In this document: positions 8,844 to 17,376 of the stretch, piece after piece
Position numbering within the stretch: the first letter of the stretch is position 1
Layout of the letters: each line of letters begins with the position of its first letter
From: UBA9620 sp965220695
GTDB lineage: Bacteria; Acidobacteriota; Vicinamibacteria; Vicinamibacterales; UBA8438
NCBI GenBank assembly: GCA_965220695.1
Contig: OZ244838.1
Coordinates: 2,728,001-2,792,000 of the forward strand
DNA: 64,000 nucleotides
Reading direction: 5' to 3'
Notes under the pieces: generated by a model
The model's database searches: none
What the model was told of the DNA's origin: nothing
Seen by the model: the letters and a program-made list of their open reading frames with translations, nothing else
Position numbers and translations under genes: made by a program

Positions 8844-9403
8844 CAGTGCTCCTTCCAGATTTCCGCCGCCTGCATGAGCCGCCCCGAGGAGGAGGCCGGC
8901 GCCGGCGCCTCTTCCACCGTGGCCCCCATCTTCCCACCCCAGCCATTGACTGGCCCACCCGATGGCCTCTCCTGCAGCGTGGGAGACGTGTTGCCCTTGT
9001 GGTCCTTGTACTCGGGCCAGGGAATCCAACCAGCCCTGGTCTGAAAACCCCAGCGACGGATGGGCGCGCCGCGCAGCACAACCGTCACCGGCTTGCGTGC
9101 CGGGTCGATTTCGACGCGGTGCAACCAGCGCGCGGGCCGCACCCGTACCGAGCTCGGCGGATGCCAGCGGCGCTGGACGGTCCCGTCCGGCCCCGGGGTG
9201 TGTTCCCAATAGCCGCCCGTGAGCAGAACCGTCAGGAAGGGCCACGGGTGATCGTGCAGCGAATCGTCGTCGCTGGCGTGGAACCAGTGGATGTACACCC
9301 CGAACCAGGGACACACCAGGAACCGCAGCCGCTCGAGATACAGCTCGCCCTCGTGCCGGTGGATCTGCTCCCACTGCCAGAACTGGAATCTCCGTTTCGC
9401 CAT
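8843..9403 (-). CDS. Cupin-like protein of unknown function
   Basis: A 186-residue cytoplasmic protein with no signal peptide. The central motif 'DDDSLHDHPWPFLTVLLTGG' followed by 'GYWEHTPG' has the His-x-His and Glu/His spacing of a metal-binding cupin. Small stand-alone proteins with 'LHDHPWxF' occur in bacteria and phages and are usually annotated only as hypothetical. It starts 12 nt after the SMP-30-like gene and overlaps the next gene, so it belongs to one transcription unit with secreted enzymes. That suggests a role in handling or sensing a small substrate, which is an inference. Confidence 0.7.
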   Translation of the reverse strand: MAKRRFQFWQWEQIHRHEGELYLERLRFLVCPWFGVYIHWFHASDDDSLHDHPWPFLTVLLTGGYWEHTPGPDGTVQRRWHPPSSVRVRPARWLHRVEIDPARKPVTVVLRGAPIRRWGFQTRAGWIPWPEYKDHKGNTSPTLQERPSGGPVNGWGGKMGATVEEAPAPASSSGRLMQAAEIWKEH

Positions 9404-9415
9404 CGGCTTGCCAGC

Positions 9416-10432
9416 TCAGCGCCGTGTCCCCGCGATGTCGGTGGCGACGCTGAACAGCGTCTTGCCGGCGGTCACGTAGAGCGTCCGCAAGTCGGGCCCG
9501 CCGAACGCGGCGTTGGTGATGGTGTCTTCCGGAATCGGAATATGCTCGATCAGTCGGCCGTCCGGGGAGAACACGTGGATGCCGGCCACGGTGTCGAGCG
9601 TCTCGCTCGTACCGCGACGCCGGTTCAGCCCGGCGGCCACGTAGAGGTTTCCCTCGCTGTCGATCGTCATCCCGTCGCCGCTGCGTCCCGGATGAAAGTC
9701 ATGGAAGACACGCATGTTGCCGACCTCGCCATCGGCGTCGAGGTCGTAGGCGCGGATGAGCCGGGGGCCGGCTTCGCTCTGTTCCGTCTCGATCACATAC
9801 AGCGTGCTGTCGTCCGGCGAGATCACGATGCCATTGGGCCGCACCACCTCGGGCTCGGTCAGGATGCGCGCGATCGTCCCGTCGGGGTCGATGCGATAAA
9901 CCGCGTGCACGCCGGTCTGGTCGGGGCGCGGGTTCGGGCCGGGCCGGTCGGTGAAGTAGATACGTCCCTGACCGTCGAAGGTCAGGTCGTTGGGCCGGTG
10001 CAGTTGCCTGCCGTCGTAGCTATCGGCCAGCACCTCGACCTCGCCGGTCGTCAGATCGGTGCGAGTGACCCGGGGCAGCGCGGTCTGGCCGTCGCCGCCT
10101 TCGCAGGCCAGCAGCCGCCACTCGCTGTCGAACAGCAGACCGTTGGCGTCGTTGCTTGGCTGGCGGAAGGTCGAAAGCTGGCCGTCGGCCGACCAGCGCA
10201 TGATGCGGTTGTTGCCGAGGTCGGTGAAATACACCGACCCGTCTTCGGCGACGGTGGGCCCCTCGGTGAAGGCGACCGTGGTCTCGACGGCGACCTCGCG
10301 CGGCGGCGCCGGGGCCTCGCCCGCCGAGGCCATCTCGGGTGGCGCAGGCTCCTGCGCCGGCGCACAGGCCGCCAGCGGGAACCCGCCGGCGATCAGACCG
10401 GCGAGCGCGGCGATACGGGCGGCATGCGGCAC
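9416..10432 (-). CDS. SMP-30/gluconolactonase-like lipoprotein
   Basis: A six-bladed propeller of the SMP-30/gluconolactonase/LRE family, whose members hydrolyse sugar lactones with a bound divalent metal. Visible landmarks are 'FTEGPTVAEDGSVYFTD' (metal-binding Glu), 'HRPNDLTFDGQGRIYFTD', 'VRPNGIVISPDDSTLYV' (Asn) and 'SGDGMTIDSEGNLYVA' (Asp). The N-terminus has a lipobox 'PLAAC', so the protein is probably a periplasmic or surface lipoprotein. I chose GTG at 10432 because AAGGAGG lies 4 nt upstream; an ATG at 10450 is the alternative. It follows a PQQ dehydrogenase. Dehydrogenase plus lactonase would fit oxidation of a sugar to an aldonic acid outside the cytoplasm, which is an inference. 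Confidence 0.85.
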   Translation of the reverse strand: MPHAARIAALAGLIAGGFPLAACAPAQEPAPPEMASAGEAPAPPREVAVETTVAFTEGPTVAEDGSVYFTDLGNNRIMRWSADGQLSTFRQPSNDANGLLFDSEWRLLACEGGDGQTALPRVTRTDLTTGEVEVLADSYDGRQLHRPNDLTFDGQGRIYFTDRPGPNPRPDQTGVHAVYRIDPDGTIARILTEPEVVRPNGIVISPDDSTLYVIETEQSEAGPRLIRAYDLDADGEVGNMRVFHDFHPGRSGDGMTIDSEGNLYVAAGLNRRRGTSETLDTVAGIHVFSPDGRLIEHIPIPEDTITNAAFGGPDLRTLYVTAGKTLFSVATDIAGTRR

Positions 10433-10496
10433 GGGGCCTCCTTCAGGCATGGCGGGGTGAGTCTGTTTCGGCGCCTGCGTCCGACGCGGCCAGCGA

Positions 10497-12617
10497 TCAG
10501 TCGGGCAACGCGAAGGCGACGATCTGGGGTGGACGCCCCCCGATCGCCAGCGCAATGTATTGCTTCCCGTCCGCCAGGTAGGTCATGGGGGTGCCGCGCG
10601 CGCCGGTCGGCAGGTTCACGGACCCCAACTCCTCGCCGGTGTCCTTCGAGCGGGCCACGAGACGCGGCCCGCCGTCGCTGCCCCCGGCCGACAGGGCGCT
10701 GACCACCAGCGTCTTCGTCAGCACGGGACCGCCCGCGCCGTCGCCGCCCAGCGGCGGCAGGTCGAGATCGCGCAGCAGCGGATGATTCCGATAGCGAGCG
10801 CCGTCGCCGAGCGGCACCATCCATTCGTGCTCGCCGGTGTTCATGTCGATGGCGGTCATGCGCGAGTACGGCGGTTTGAGCAGCGGCAGCCCCTGCGGCA
10901 TCAGGGCGCCGCTGCGTGACGGACCCAGCCCCCGCCCCTGGAGGAAGTCCACCTCCGGAGCGCCGTGCGTGTAGGCCACGGTGGCGCCCAGCGCCGGGTC
11001 AGGCTCGTACAGGGTGATGACCACGGCGTTGTTGCGCGACGGCACATACAACATGCCGGTCTCCGGATCGACGGCGGCCCCCGCCCAGGTCGCGGCGCCG
11101 CCGTCGGGAGGCCGCATCAACGTGCCCTGCCAGCCGCCCTCGACCGGCCGGGAGGTGGGCGTGAAGAGCGGCCCGAGCCGGAACGGTTCGACCGCCTCGA
11201 TCGCCATGGCCCGAATCTCGGGGGTGAAGTCGACGAGGTCGTCGATCGTCACGCCCTGATACTCGAACGGCGCCGGTTTCGTCGGAAACGGCTGGGTGGG
11301 CGACACCCGTTCTCCGGGCATGTTGGTGTCGGTCGGCACCGGACGTTCCTCGATGGGCCAGACAGGCTCGCCGCTCACCCGGTCAAAGGTGTAGACGAAG
11401 CCCTGCTTGCTGACCTGGACCAGCGCCTTGATGTCGCGGCCGTCGACTGTCAGGTCGACCAGATTGGAGTGGGTCGGGAAATCGTAGTCCCACAACCCGT
11501 GGTGAACCGCCTGGAAGTGCCATACGCGGGCGCCGGTCTCGACGTCGACCGCGATGATCGACTCGGAAAAGAGGTTGTCGCCCGGCCGGTCGGCGCCGTA
11601 GTAGTCGTTGGTGGCCGTGCCGGTCGGCAGATAGACGTACCCGAGTTCGTTGTCGCCGGACAGCATCGACCAGACGTTCGCGTTGCCGGAGTAGCGCCAC
11701 GACTCGTTGAGCCAGGTGTCGGCGCCGAACTCGTCGGCGCTGTCGGGAACGGTATGAAAGTCCCACGAATGCGCGCCGGTCTTGACGTCCCAGGCCCGCA
11801 CCCAGCCCGGCACCGCCTCCTTGGTAATACGGCGGTCGGCGACCTGCGAGCCATGGATCACGCGGTCGCGGACCACGATCGGCGGCGAGTGGATGCCGTA
11901 GAGCATCGCATTCAGGTAGTCGCGGTCCTCGCGGACCGCCCGTGGCAGCCCGACCATCGCGTCGACCATGCCGCTGCCGCCGGGACCGAAATCGGGACAC
12001 GGACGGCCGGTCTGCGCCTCGACGCACACGAGGTAGCCGTTTCCCGTGCCCCAGAAGATGCGCTCGTCGTCGTCGCCGTCCGTCCAGTAGGCGACCCCCC
12101 GCTGCCGGAACGTCCCGCTCATCGGGGTGGTGCCCTCTTCGTAGCTCTTGGGGTTGAACACCCAGAGGGTCTCGCCGGTCGTCGCGTCGACCGCTACGCC
12201 CTGCGAGAGCGCCGTATTGAAATAGAGCACGCCGCCGACCATGAGCGGTGTGGCCTGCATCCCGCCGGCACGGGGCGGGTTCCCACGACGGTAGAGATTG
12301 GGCGTGTCCTCCACAAGCGACTCGACGATCGTCTCGAGCGGAGCCCACCATTCGCTGCCGTCCGGCATCGTGCGGCTGACCATGGCGTCCACCGACTGCC
12401 AGCGCCAGGCGATTTCGAGGTCACTGAAGTTCGTGGCGTCGATCTGATCCAGCGGCGAGTACTTCTGACCGGCGATGTTGCCGGCGTAGCTACGCCACTC
12501 GCCGTCCTCGGTGCCATAGGTCTGCCATGGCCCGCCCTGCTGCGCGCCGGCCGTGGCCGGCGGCCCTGCCAGCGCGACGCCGATGAGACCTGCCGCCAAG
12601 CGAAGCGGGAATTGCAT
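10497..12617 (-). CDS. PQQ-dependent dehydrogenase (quinoprotein) 1
   Basis: A secreted eight-bladed quinoprotein of the methanol/glucose dehydrogenase superfamily that oxidises alcohols or sugars in the periplasm. The 706-residue product has a signal peptide ('LRLAAGLIGVALAGPPATAGA'), 'WRSYAGNIAGQKYSPLDQI' (first blade), repeated 'TGETLWVFNP' and 'TGARVWHFQ' tryptophan-docking motifs, and 'VHHGLWDYDFP' containing the likely catalytic Asp. There is no cytochrome c domain and no transmembrane anchor, so an external electron acceptor is needed. No pqq biosynthesis genes are in the window. Substrate unknown. The ATG at 12617 has GGAGGGG upstream. Confidence 0.93.
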   Translation of the reverse strand: MQFPLRLAAGLIGVALAGPPATAGAQQGGPWQTYGTEDGEWRSYAGNIAGQKYSPLDQIDATNFSDLEIAWRWQSVDAMVSRTMPDGSEWWAPLETIVESLVEDTPNLYRRGNPPRAGGMQATPLMVGGVLYFNTALSQGVAVDATTGETLWVFNPKSYEEGTTPMSGTFRQRGVAYWTDGDDDERIFWGTGNGYLVCVEAQTGRPCPDFGPGGSGMVDAMVGLPRAVREDRDYLNAMLYGIHSPPIVVRDRVIHGSQVADRRITKEAVPGWVRAWDVKTGAHSWDFHTVPDSADEFGADTWLNESWRYSGNANVWSMLSGDNELGYVYLPTGTATNDYYGADRPGDNLFSESIIAVDVETGARVWHFQAVHHGLWDYDFPTHSNLVDLTVDGRDIKALVQVSKQGFVYTFDRVSGEPVWPIEERPVPTDTNMPGERVSPTQPFPTKPAPFEYQGVTIDDLVDFTPEIRAMAIEAVEPFRLGPLFTPTSRPVEGGWQGTLMRPPDGGAATWAGAAVDPETGMLYVPSRNNAVVITLYEPDPALGATVAYTHGAPEVDFLQGRGLGPSRSGALMPQGLPLLKPPYSRMTAIDMNTGEHEWMVPLGDGARYRNHPLLRDLDLPPLGGDGAGGPVLTKTLVVSALSAGGSDGGPRLVARSKDTGEELGSVNLPTGARGTPMTYLADGKQYIALAIGGRPPQIVAFALPD

Positions 12618-12685
12618 GATCGGTGACCCCTCCGTCTCCAACGCCGCTCAATTATACCGCCGTGGGGAATCGGGACACGCCCGGT

Positions 12686-12955
12686 TCAGCGGTCTCCGCG
12701 CCGGCCGCCGGAGACCCGCGGCAGGTGGCCCTGCACATTCGCCCGCGCGCCGGGATTGGCCGCCGACGACGACCCGGCCTGCGGTCCCTCGCCCATGATC
12801 TTGATCGCCCCGTCGGACACGAGTTGCGCGACCGCTTTGCAGTCGGAGTCGTGTGTCGAGATCTGTCCCTCCTTGCGTGGTCCGAGGCGCAGCACCTTGC
12901 CCCGGGAAAGTGGAATCCGAAGGAACCTGGAAGTCTGATTGAGGATGGTGATCAT
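12686..12955 (-). CDS. Small hypothetical protein, 89 aa
   Basis: Function unknown. The product begins 'MITILNQTSRFLRIPL' followed by 'GKVLRLGPRKEGQIS' and 'VAQLVSDGAIKIMGEG', after which the sequence is low-complexity. Similar small proteins with a 'GK-L-LGP-g-ti' core are widespread and uncharacterised. The ATG at 12955 overlaps the TGA of a possible 10-codon upstream frame that starts with its own ATG. The gene lies between the PQQ dehydrogenase and the EEP-family gene on the same strand. Realness is supported by the family-like core more than by length. Confidence 0.55.
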   Translation of the reverse strand: MITILNQTSRFLRIPLSRGKVLRLGPRKEGQISTHDSDCKAVAQLVSDGAIKIMGEGPQAGSSSAANPGARANVQGHLPRVSGGRRGDR

Positions 12956-13056
12956 CTGCCTGCGTCTCCGTCGGTTCCCTCCATGATACCGGACGGGCCG
13001 CAGGATGGGCCGCCGGGCTGGCAGCGCCGGCGCACGGATCGGTGTGGCCGCTGCGG

Positions 13057-13926
13057 TCAGAGCGCCAGTTCCACTGCCAGCGGCACATGGTCGGACCCCG
13101 GGAGATGTGCCGCGCCGCCAGCCTCGACCCGCACGGCGGGGTAGAGCGGGCGCGCGCCCCTGACCAGGACATGGTCCAGCTTCTGGCGATACCGCAGCCC
13201 CAACGCCTGTCCCACCCGCAGGAACCGGCGGGCGGGATCGGCGTCGTCGATGCTCGAGAACAGGTCGCTGGTCCAGGCTACCTTGGCGGAGCAGTCGACG
13301 AATCCCCGCCCGAGCGCGACCGCCAGAACCTGTCCGGTCGCCGCACGCGCCGCCGGCGAGCGGTGCTGCCCCATGGTGTTGAAGTCGCCGCACAGCACGT
13401 CCGCCACGGCCCCGTCGGCCTGCGCACGCTGGTCAAGCACGTCGAGCAGGTGGGACAACTGACGGACCCGGTGCTCCGCGCCGCCCGCGAAGTCCAGATG
13501 CAGGCTGACGATGCGCACGCGCCGGTCAGCGACCCTGAAGAGTTGCAGACAGGCCGACTTCGTGTCCGGGGCCGCACCCTCGGTCTTCAGCCGCGCCAGC
13601 CAGCCCGGTCGGCCGACCCGCGGGAGCGGCACCGCCAGCGCCGCCTCCGGCGTGACCGACTCACGGAACAGGAATCCGTTGCCATATTCCTTGTCCGGAT
13701 ATGACATGACGGTGCGATAGGTCCACCGATACGGCCCCTCGAGGTCGGCGGCGAGGCGGGCCAGGGTATTGGCGCCGCCGGCAGGAACCAGCGCCTCCTG
13801 CACCGCCAGGATGTCGGCGTCCCGCAGGTGCGGCAGCGTCGCCAGGTGGTCACGGAGCTGCTCATAGTGGACTGCGCGCTGCAGGTTGTAGGTCGCCAGC
13901 CGCAGCGTGGTAACGGAGCTGCCCAT
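13057..13926 (-). CDS. Endonuclease/exonuclease/phosphatase-family protein
   Basis: A member of the DNase I/Mg-dependent phosphodiesterase fold. The product (about 289 residues) shows the family landmarks in order: 'RLATYNLQR' (Asn), 'ADILAVQEA' (metal-binding Glu), 'SLHLDFAGG' (His), 'DVLCGDFNTM' (Asp/Asn), 'RQKLDHVLV' and the terminal 'GSDHVPLAVEL' (Asp-His). The substrate could be nucleic acid, a phosphoinositide-like lipid or another phosphodiester; the sequence does not tell. No signal peptide is apparent. The start (ATG 13926) lies inside a 61-bp tandem duplication that copied the 5' end, so the true start may instead be a GTG a few codons inward. Confidence 0.85.
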   Translation of the reverse strand: MGSSVTTLRLATYNLQRAVHYEQLRDHLATLPHLRDADILAVQEALVPAGGANTLARLAADLEGPYRWTYRTVMSYPDKEYGNGFLFRESVTPEAALAVPLPRVGRPGWLARLKTEGAAPDTKSACLQLFRVADRRVRIVSLHLDFAGGAEHRVRQLSHLLDVLDQRAQADGAVADVLCGDFNTMGQHRSPAARAATGQVLAVALGRGFVDCSAKVAWTSDLFSSIDDADPARRFLRVGQALGLRYRQKLDHVLVRGARPLYPAVRVEAGGAAHLPGSDHVPLAVELAL

Positions 13927-13974
13927 AGTGGATTCCGCGCAGCAGGTTGTAGGTCGCCAGCCGCAGCCTGGAGC
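13853..13974. repeat. Imperfect 61-bp tandem duplication at the 5' end of the EEP gene
   Basis: Two adjacent copies (13853-13913 and 13914-13974) share CGGAGCTGC-CATAGTGGA and GCAGGTTGTAGGTCGCCAGC with a few substitutions. The offset is 61 bp, which is not a multiple of three, so the outer copy is out of frame with the gene and acts only as an altered leader. Confidence 0.85.
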
Positions 13975-14171
13975 GCATACCGTCACGCACTCGCGCGCGC
14001 ACGTGCCGTCACCGGGATCGGAACGACACGTATCGCACATGTCCGGCCGTCAGGCTTTTGCGTTTCGCATTCGGTCGGAGTATGCTGGCACGGCCGGGCT
14101 CGTTTCGTGTTGCCGTGGTGCGCAGCACGACAGACCTGCCGGCATTCGTTTCCTGACACCGTGATTGGAAG

Positions 14172-14225
14172 GCTCCGGCGCTGGTCCTGCTGGCTGGGAG
14201 CCAAGGGACCGGACTGGCGCCGAGC
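14172..14225 (+). promoter_or_regulatory. Long stem-loop in the leader of the RRM gene
   Basis: GCTCCGGCGC pairs with GCGCCGAGC, and inside it GGTCC pairs with GGACC, enclosing a loop of about 18 nt. It ends about 20 nt before the AAAAGGGAGG ribosome-binding site. A structured 5' leader would fit post-transcriptional control of an RNA-binding protein gene. The pairing is seen in the sequence; the role is inference. Confidence 0.4.
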
Positions 14226-14259
14226 ACACGCGCCACGCTGCTGAAAAGGGAGGCACGTC

Positions 14260-14625
14260 ATTTCTTCACGAATCTTCGTCGGTAATCTCAGCTACGAGAC
14301 GTCACAGACAGACCTCGAGAAACTGTTCGGCGAGGTGGGTCAGGTCACGGAAGTCTTCCTCCCAGTCGACCGCGCCACCGATCGGCCCCGTGGCTTCGCA
14401 TTCATCGAGTTCGGTGACGCGGCGACCGTCTCCCAGGCGATCGAGAAACTCGACGGCGCCGAACTCAATGGCCGGAACCTTCGTGTCAGCGAGGCGCGCG
14501 ACCGCGCACCGCGCACCGCCCAGCCCTTCATGGACGACGGTCCGCCATCCATGGACTTCGGCCGCCGCCCCGCGAAACCGAAGGGCAGCCGCCGCGGCCT
14601 GCGGGGACGCAAACGCGGTTTCTAG
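14260..14625 (+). CDS. RRM-type RNA-binding protein with apparent AUU start
   Basis: A single RNA-recognition-motif protein like the small glycine-rich or cold-responsive RRM proteins of bacteria. RNP2 is 'IFVGNL' (about residues 5-10) and RNP1 is 'RGFAFIEF' (about 44-51), followed by a basic tail ending 'RRGLRGRKRGF'. The frame is closed upstream by TGA at 14242. Between it and the conserved domain there is no ATG, GTG or TTG. AAAAGGGAGG lies exactly 6 nt before an ATT that would give the usual 'M-SSRIFVGNL' N-terminus. Starting at the next NTG (14335) would remove RNP2 and cripple the fold. A single-base assembly error is the alternative. Length 121 residues. Confidence 0.82.
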   Translation: MSSRIFVGNLSYETSQTDLEKLFGEVGQVTEVFLPVDRATDRPRGFAFIEFGDAATVSQAIEKLDGAELNGRNLRVSEARDRAPRTAQPFMDDGPPSMDFGRRPAKPKGSRRGLRGRKRGF

Positions 14626-14646
14626 TTGCCCACAGCCGGCGGCCGA

Positions 14647-16608
14647 CTACGGTAGCGTGAACGCGAGAGTCTCGCCGGGCGTGTCGACGTCGCCCGCCGA
14701 CACCAGCAGATACTGCTTCCCGTCCGACATGTACGTGACCGGCGGCGCGATGGTGCCGGCCGGCAACTCGGTTTCCCACACGACGTCTCCGGTCGCCTTG
14801 TCATAGGCGCGGAAGATGCGGCCGCCGTAGTTGGTCACGATCTCGGGCGGCATCCCCTCCGGCACGCGCGCCCCGCCGGGCAGGTTCGTCGACCCCTCCC
14901 CGAGGAACAGCAGCGTCTTCGTCAGCAACGGCGCCGGCCGGCCGGGCACTCCCAGCTTACCCGGATTGAGATGTCTGATCGCCGGATGATTGCGAGGACC
15001 GTCGCCGTTCGGCGTCATCCAGACGATCTCGCCGCGGTTCATGTCGATGGCGGTAATCCGACCGTAGGGCGGCTTGAACAGCGGCAGACCCCGCGGACCG
15101 CCGATCCACTGGCGGCTCCCCTTCACGTAGGCCAGATTCGTGCGGTCGGGATTCCCCTCGAGAATGTCGGCCACGAACGGTGACGTAATCGACGGAATAT
15201 AGAGAAAGCCCGTCTCCGGATCGAACGCCCCGCCCTGCACGTCCGCGCCGCCCTGCGAGCCGGGCAACTGGATGGTGCCCCGTCTGTCGTTCGGACCATC
15301 GCCACTGACCGACGGCGGGGTGAACAGCGGTCCGATGACGTAGCGGTCCGCGATGGCGACCGCCTCGGCGCGCAACTCGGGCGTGAAGTCGATCAGATTG
15401 TCGATCGTCGCGCCCTGGCGATCGAAGGCCGGTGGTTTGGTCGGGAATGGCTGCGTCAGCGCCGTCCGTTCGCCGGGGGTGCCCGACTGCGGGACCGGAC
15501 GTTCCTCGATCGGCCACACCGGCTCGCCGGTGGCCCGGTCGAAGACGAACACGAACGCCTGTTTGGTGAGCTGCGCCACCGCCTTGATTTCACGGCCATC
15601 GACGGTGATGTCCATCAGGATCGGCGCCGCCGGAGGGTCGTAGTCCCACAACCCGTGGTGCACGGTCTGAAAATGCCAGACGCGCCGCCCCGTGCCGGCA
15701 TCGACGGCCACAATGCTCTGACCGTAGAGATTGTCGCCCCCGCGGTGCCCGCCGTACATGTCGTTTGTCGGCGAGGTGACCGGCATGTAGACGTATCCCA
15801 GCTCTGCGTCGGCGCTGAACAGCGACCAGACCGGCGCGTGCCCCGAGTACTGCCACGAGTCGTCCTCCCACGAATCGGTGCCGTACTCGCCGGCCTGCGG
15901 GATGGTGTGGAAGACCCAGCGCAGCGCGCCGGTGCGCACGTCGAACGCCCGCACATCGCCGCGAATCGCCTCCTTGGTCTCGAACGTGTCGGACATCGAC
16001 TGGCCGAGCACGACGACGTCGCGCACCACCGTCGGGGCGCCGCCCCAGCGATAGCGGGCCCCCTCGGCGAGACCGATCGTCAGATGCACACGGCCGCCGT
16101 CGCCGAAGTCGTCGAACAGCTCGCCCGTGTCCGGATGGAGCGCATAGAGATACTCGCCGCGCTGCGCCAGAATCCGCGACTCCGATCCGTCCGTCCAATA
16201 CGCCACGCCGCGGGTACCGGCGCCGCGCAGATCGTCGGCGCCCCCGAACGGCTGCTGGATCCAGCGTGTCTCGCCGCTGGCGACGTCGAAGGCCTCCACC
16301 AGCCCGATGGCGTTCGGCACATAGCCGAACCCGTCCACGATCAGCGGCGCGGCGGTCGCGACGTTCGAATGACGAAGCGCCGGGTTCATGTCCCGATAGG
16401 CGGGGTCGACGATTGGGCGGCGCCAGGCAATCTGCAGCGACCCGACGTTGCCGGCGTCGATCTGGTCGAGCGCCGAGTACTTCGTGCTGCCGGCGTCGCC
16501 GGCAAAACTGCGCCATTCACCGCCGGTCGCGCCTTGCTGCGCGAACGCCACCCCGGCGGCCAGCACCAATCCGGGCGCGATCATCCACAAAGACAGACGA
16601 GGACGCAT
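14647..16608 (-). CDS. PQQ-dependent dehydrogenase (quinoprotein) 2
   Basis: A second secreted quinoprotein, 653 residues, paralogous to the one at 10497. It has a signal peptide ending 'GVAFAQQ', 'EWRSFAGDAGSTKYSALDQI' as the first blade, 'TGETRW', 'TGRRVWHFQTVHHGLWDYD' with the probable catalytic Asp, and 'IDMNRGEIVWMTP' near the end. It lacks a heme domain. The ATG at 16608 follows GAGAGGAGC. Many blocks are almost identical to the first copy ('GEPVWPIEERPVP', 'TQPFPTKP'), so the two probably oxidise related substrates. Substrate and acceptor are unknown. Confidence 0.93.
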   Translation of the reverse strand: MRPRLSLWMIAPGLVLAAGVAFAQQGATGGEWRSFAGDAGSTKYSALDQIDAGNVGSLQIAWRRPIVDPAYRDMNPALRHSNVATAAPLIVDGFGYVPNAIGLVEAFDVASGETRWIQQPFGGADDLRGAGTRGVAYWTDGSESRILAQRGEYLYALHPDTGELFDDFGDGGRVHLTIGLAEGARYRWGGAPTVVRDVVVLGQSMSDTFETKEAIRGDVRAFDVRTGALRWVFHTIPQAGEYGTDSWEDDSWQYSGHAPVWSLFSADAELGYVYMPVTSPTNDMYGGHRGGDNLYGQSIVAVDAGTGRRVWHFQTVHHGLWDYDPPAAPILMDITVDGREIKAVAQLTKQAFVFVFDRATGEPVWPIEERPVPQSGTPGERTALTQPFPTKPPAFDRQGATIDNLIDFTPELRAEAVAIADRYVIGPLFTPPSVSGDGPNDRRGTIQLPGSQGGADVQGGAFDPETGFLYIPSITSPFVADILEGNPDRTNLAYVKGSRQWIGGPRGLPLFKPPYGRITAIDMNRGEIVWMTPNGDGPRNHPAIRHLNPGKLGVPGRPAPLLTKTLLFLGEGSTNLPGGARVPEGMPPEIVTNYGGRIFRAYDKATGDVVWETELPAGTIAPPVTYMSDGKQYLLVSAGDVDTPGETLAFTLP

Positions 16609-16665
16609 GTCCGGCTCCTCTCTCGCATTCGGGTTCCGCACGCAGGACGAGATTATACCCGGAGT

Positions 16666-17100
16666 TCAGCCCGCGGCCGGGCGCGCGGTGCCGCCGGCCC
16701 GTGGAAACCGCTTGACGATGGCGCTGTAGTTCAGCAGCGTGCGATCTTCCGCCACGACCTGCCCGCGCACGAACGTGAGCGAGCGGGTGCGGCGCACGAT
16801 CTCGGCCGTCGACTCGATGAAATCGCCGACCTGACCGGGCGCGGTGAACTCGCAACTGAGCGACACCGTCACGCAGCGCTCGCCCGGCAGGCCGTGAATG
16901 GCCGCCAGACACAGCGCGTAATCGGCGAACGTCATGAGCATGCCGCCATGAATCTGCCCCGAGGTGTTGGCATGTTTGGGCGCCGCTTCGAAGGCGAAAT
17001 GCAGCCTGCCCGCGTCGTCTTCCCGAAAACAGAGCGGCCCGACGAGATCCTCGAACGGGTCCACCCACTCGAACAACCGATAACCTTCAGGAATGTGCAT
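16666..17100 (-). CDS. PaaI-family hotdog thioesterase
   Basis: A 144-residue hotdog-fold acyl-CoA thioesterase of the PaaI/YdiI group. 'NTSGQIHGGMLMTFADYAL' is the signature, with HGG and the catalytic Asp on the central helix. 'VSLSCEFTAPGQVGDFI' and 'RSLTFVRGQVV' are the following strands. The substrate acyl-CoA cannot be read from the sequence. It is cytoplasmic and lies 57 bp upstream of the PQQ dehydrogenase on the same strand. Confidence 0.85.
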   Translation of the reverse strand: MHIPEGYRLFEWVDPFEDLVGPLCFREDDAGRLHFAFEAAPKHANTSGQIHGGMLMTFADYALCLAAIHGLPGERCVTVSLSCEFTAPGQVGDFIESTAEIVRRTRSLTFVRGQVVAEDRTLLNYSAIVKRFPRAGGTARPAAG

Positions 17101-17172
17101 GACACGGTTCCGGCGCCCTGGCGCCGACGCTGGCGAATTATACTCTTCGCATTCGGCGGGGTTGCCCGTCGG

Positions 17173-17365
17173 CCGGCGTACGGTGGCCGGTCAACGGGAG
17201 TGTGCTTGCCCCTTGACCGGCGTACGGTGGCCGGTCAACGGGAGTGTGCTTGCCCCTTGACCGGCGTACGGTGGCCGGTCAACGGAAGTGTGCTTGCCCC
17301 TTGACCGGCGTACGGAGGCCGGTCAAGGGAAGTGTGCTTGCCCCTTGACTGGCGTACGTGGTCGA
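17173..17365. repeat. 44-bp tandem repeat, 5 copies
   Basis: Units start at 17173, 17217, 17261, 17305 and 17349 with exact 44-bp spacing. Each contains GGCGTACGGTGGCCGGTCAA and TGTGCTTGCCCCTTGA; the last is partial and diverged. The 44-bp length breaks the reading frame. There are no spacers, so this is not a CRISPR. It sits in the leader of the LVIVD gene. Confidence 0.92.
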
Positions 17366-17376
17366 ATCGCCGGCAC

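Noticed and set aside
10965..12626. 553-codon plus-strand frame opposite PQQ dehydrogenase 1
   Set aside because: Shadow of a strongly conserved quinoprotein; no signal peptide or motif of its own.
17173..17365. CRISPR-like array
   Set aside because: Units are contiguous with no variable spacers and no cas genes nearby, so it is a simple tandem repeat.
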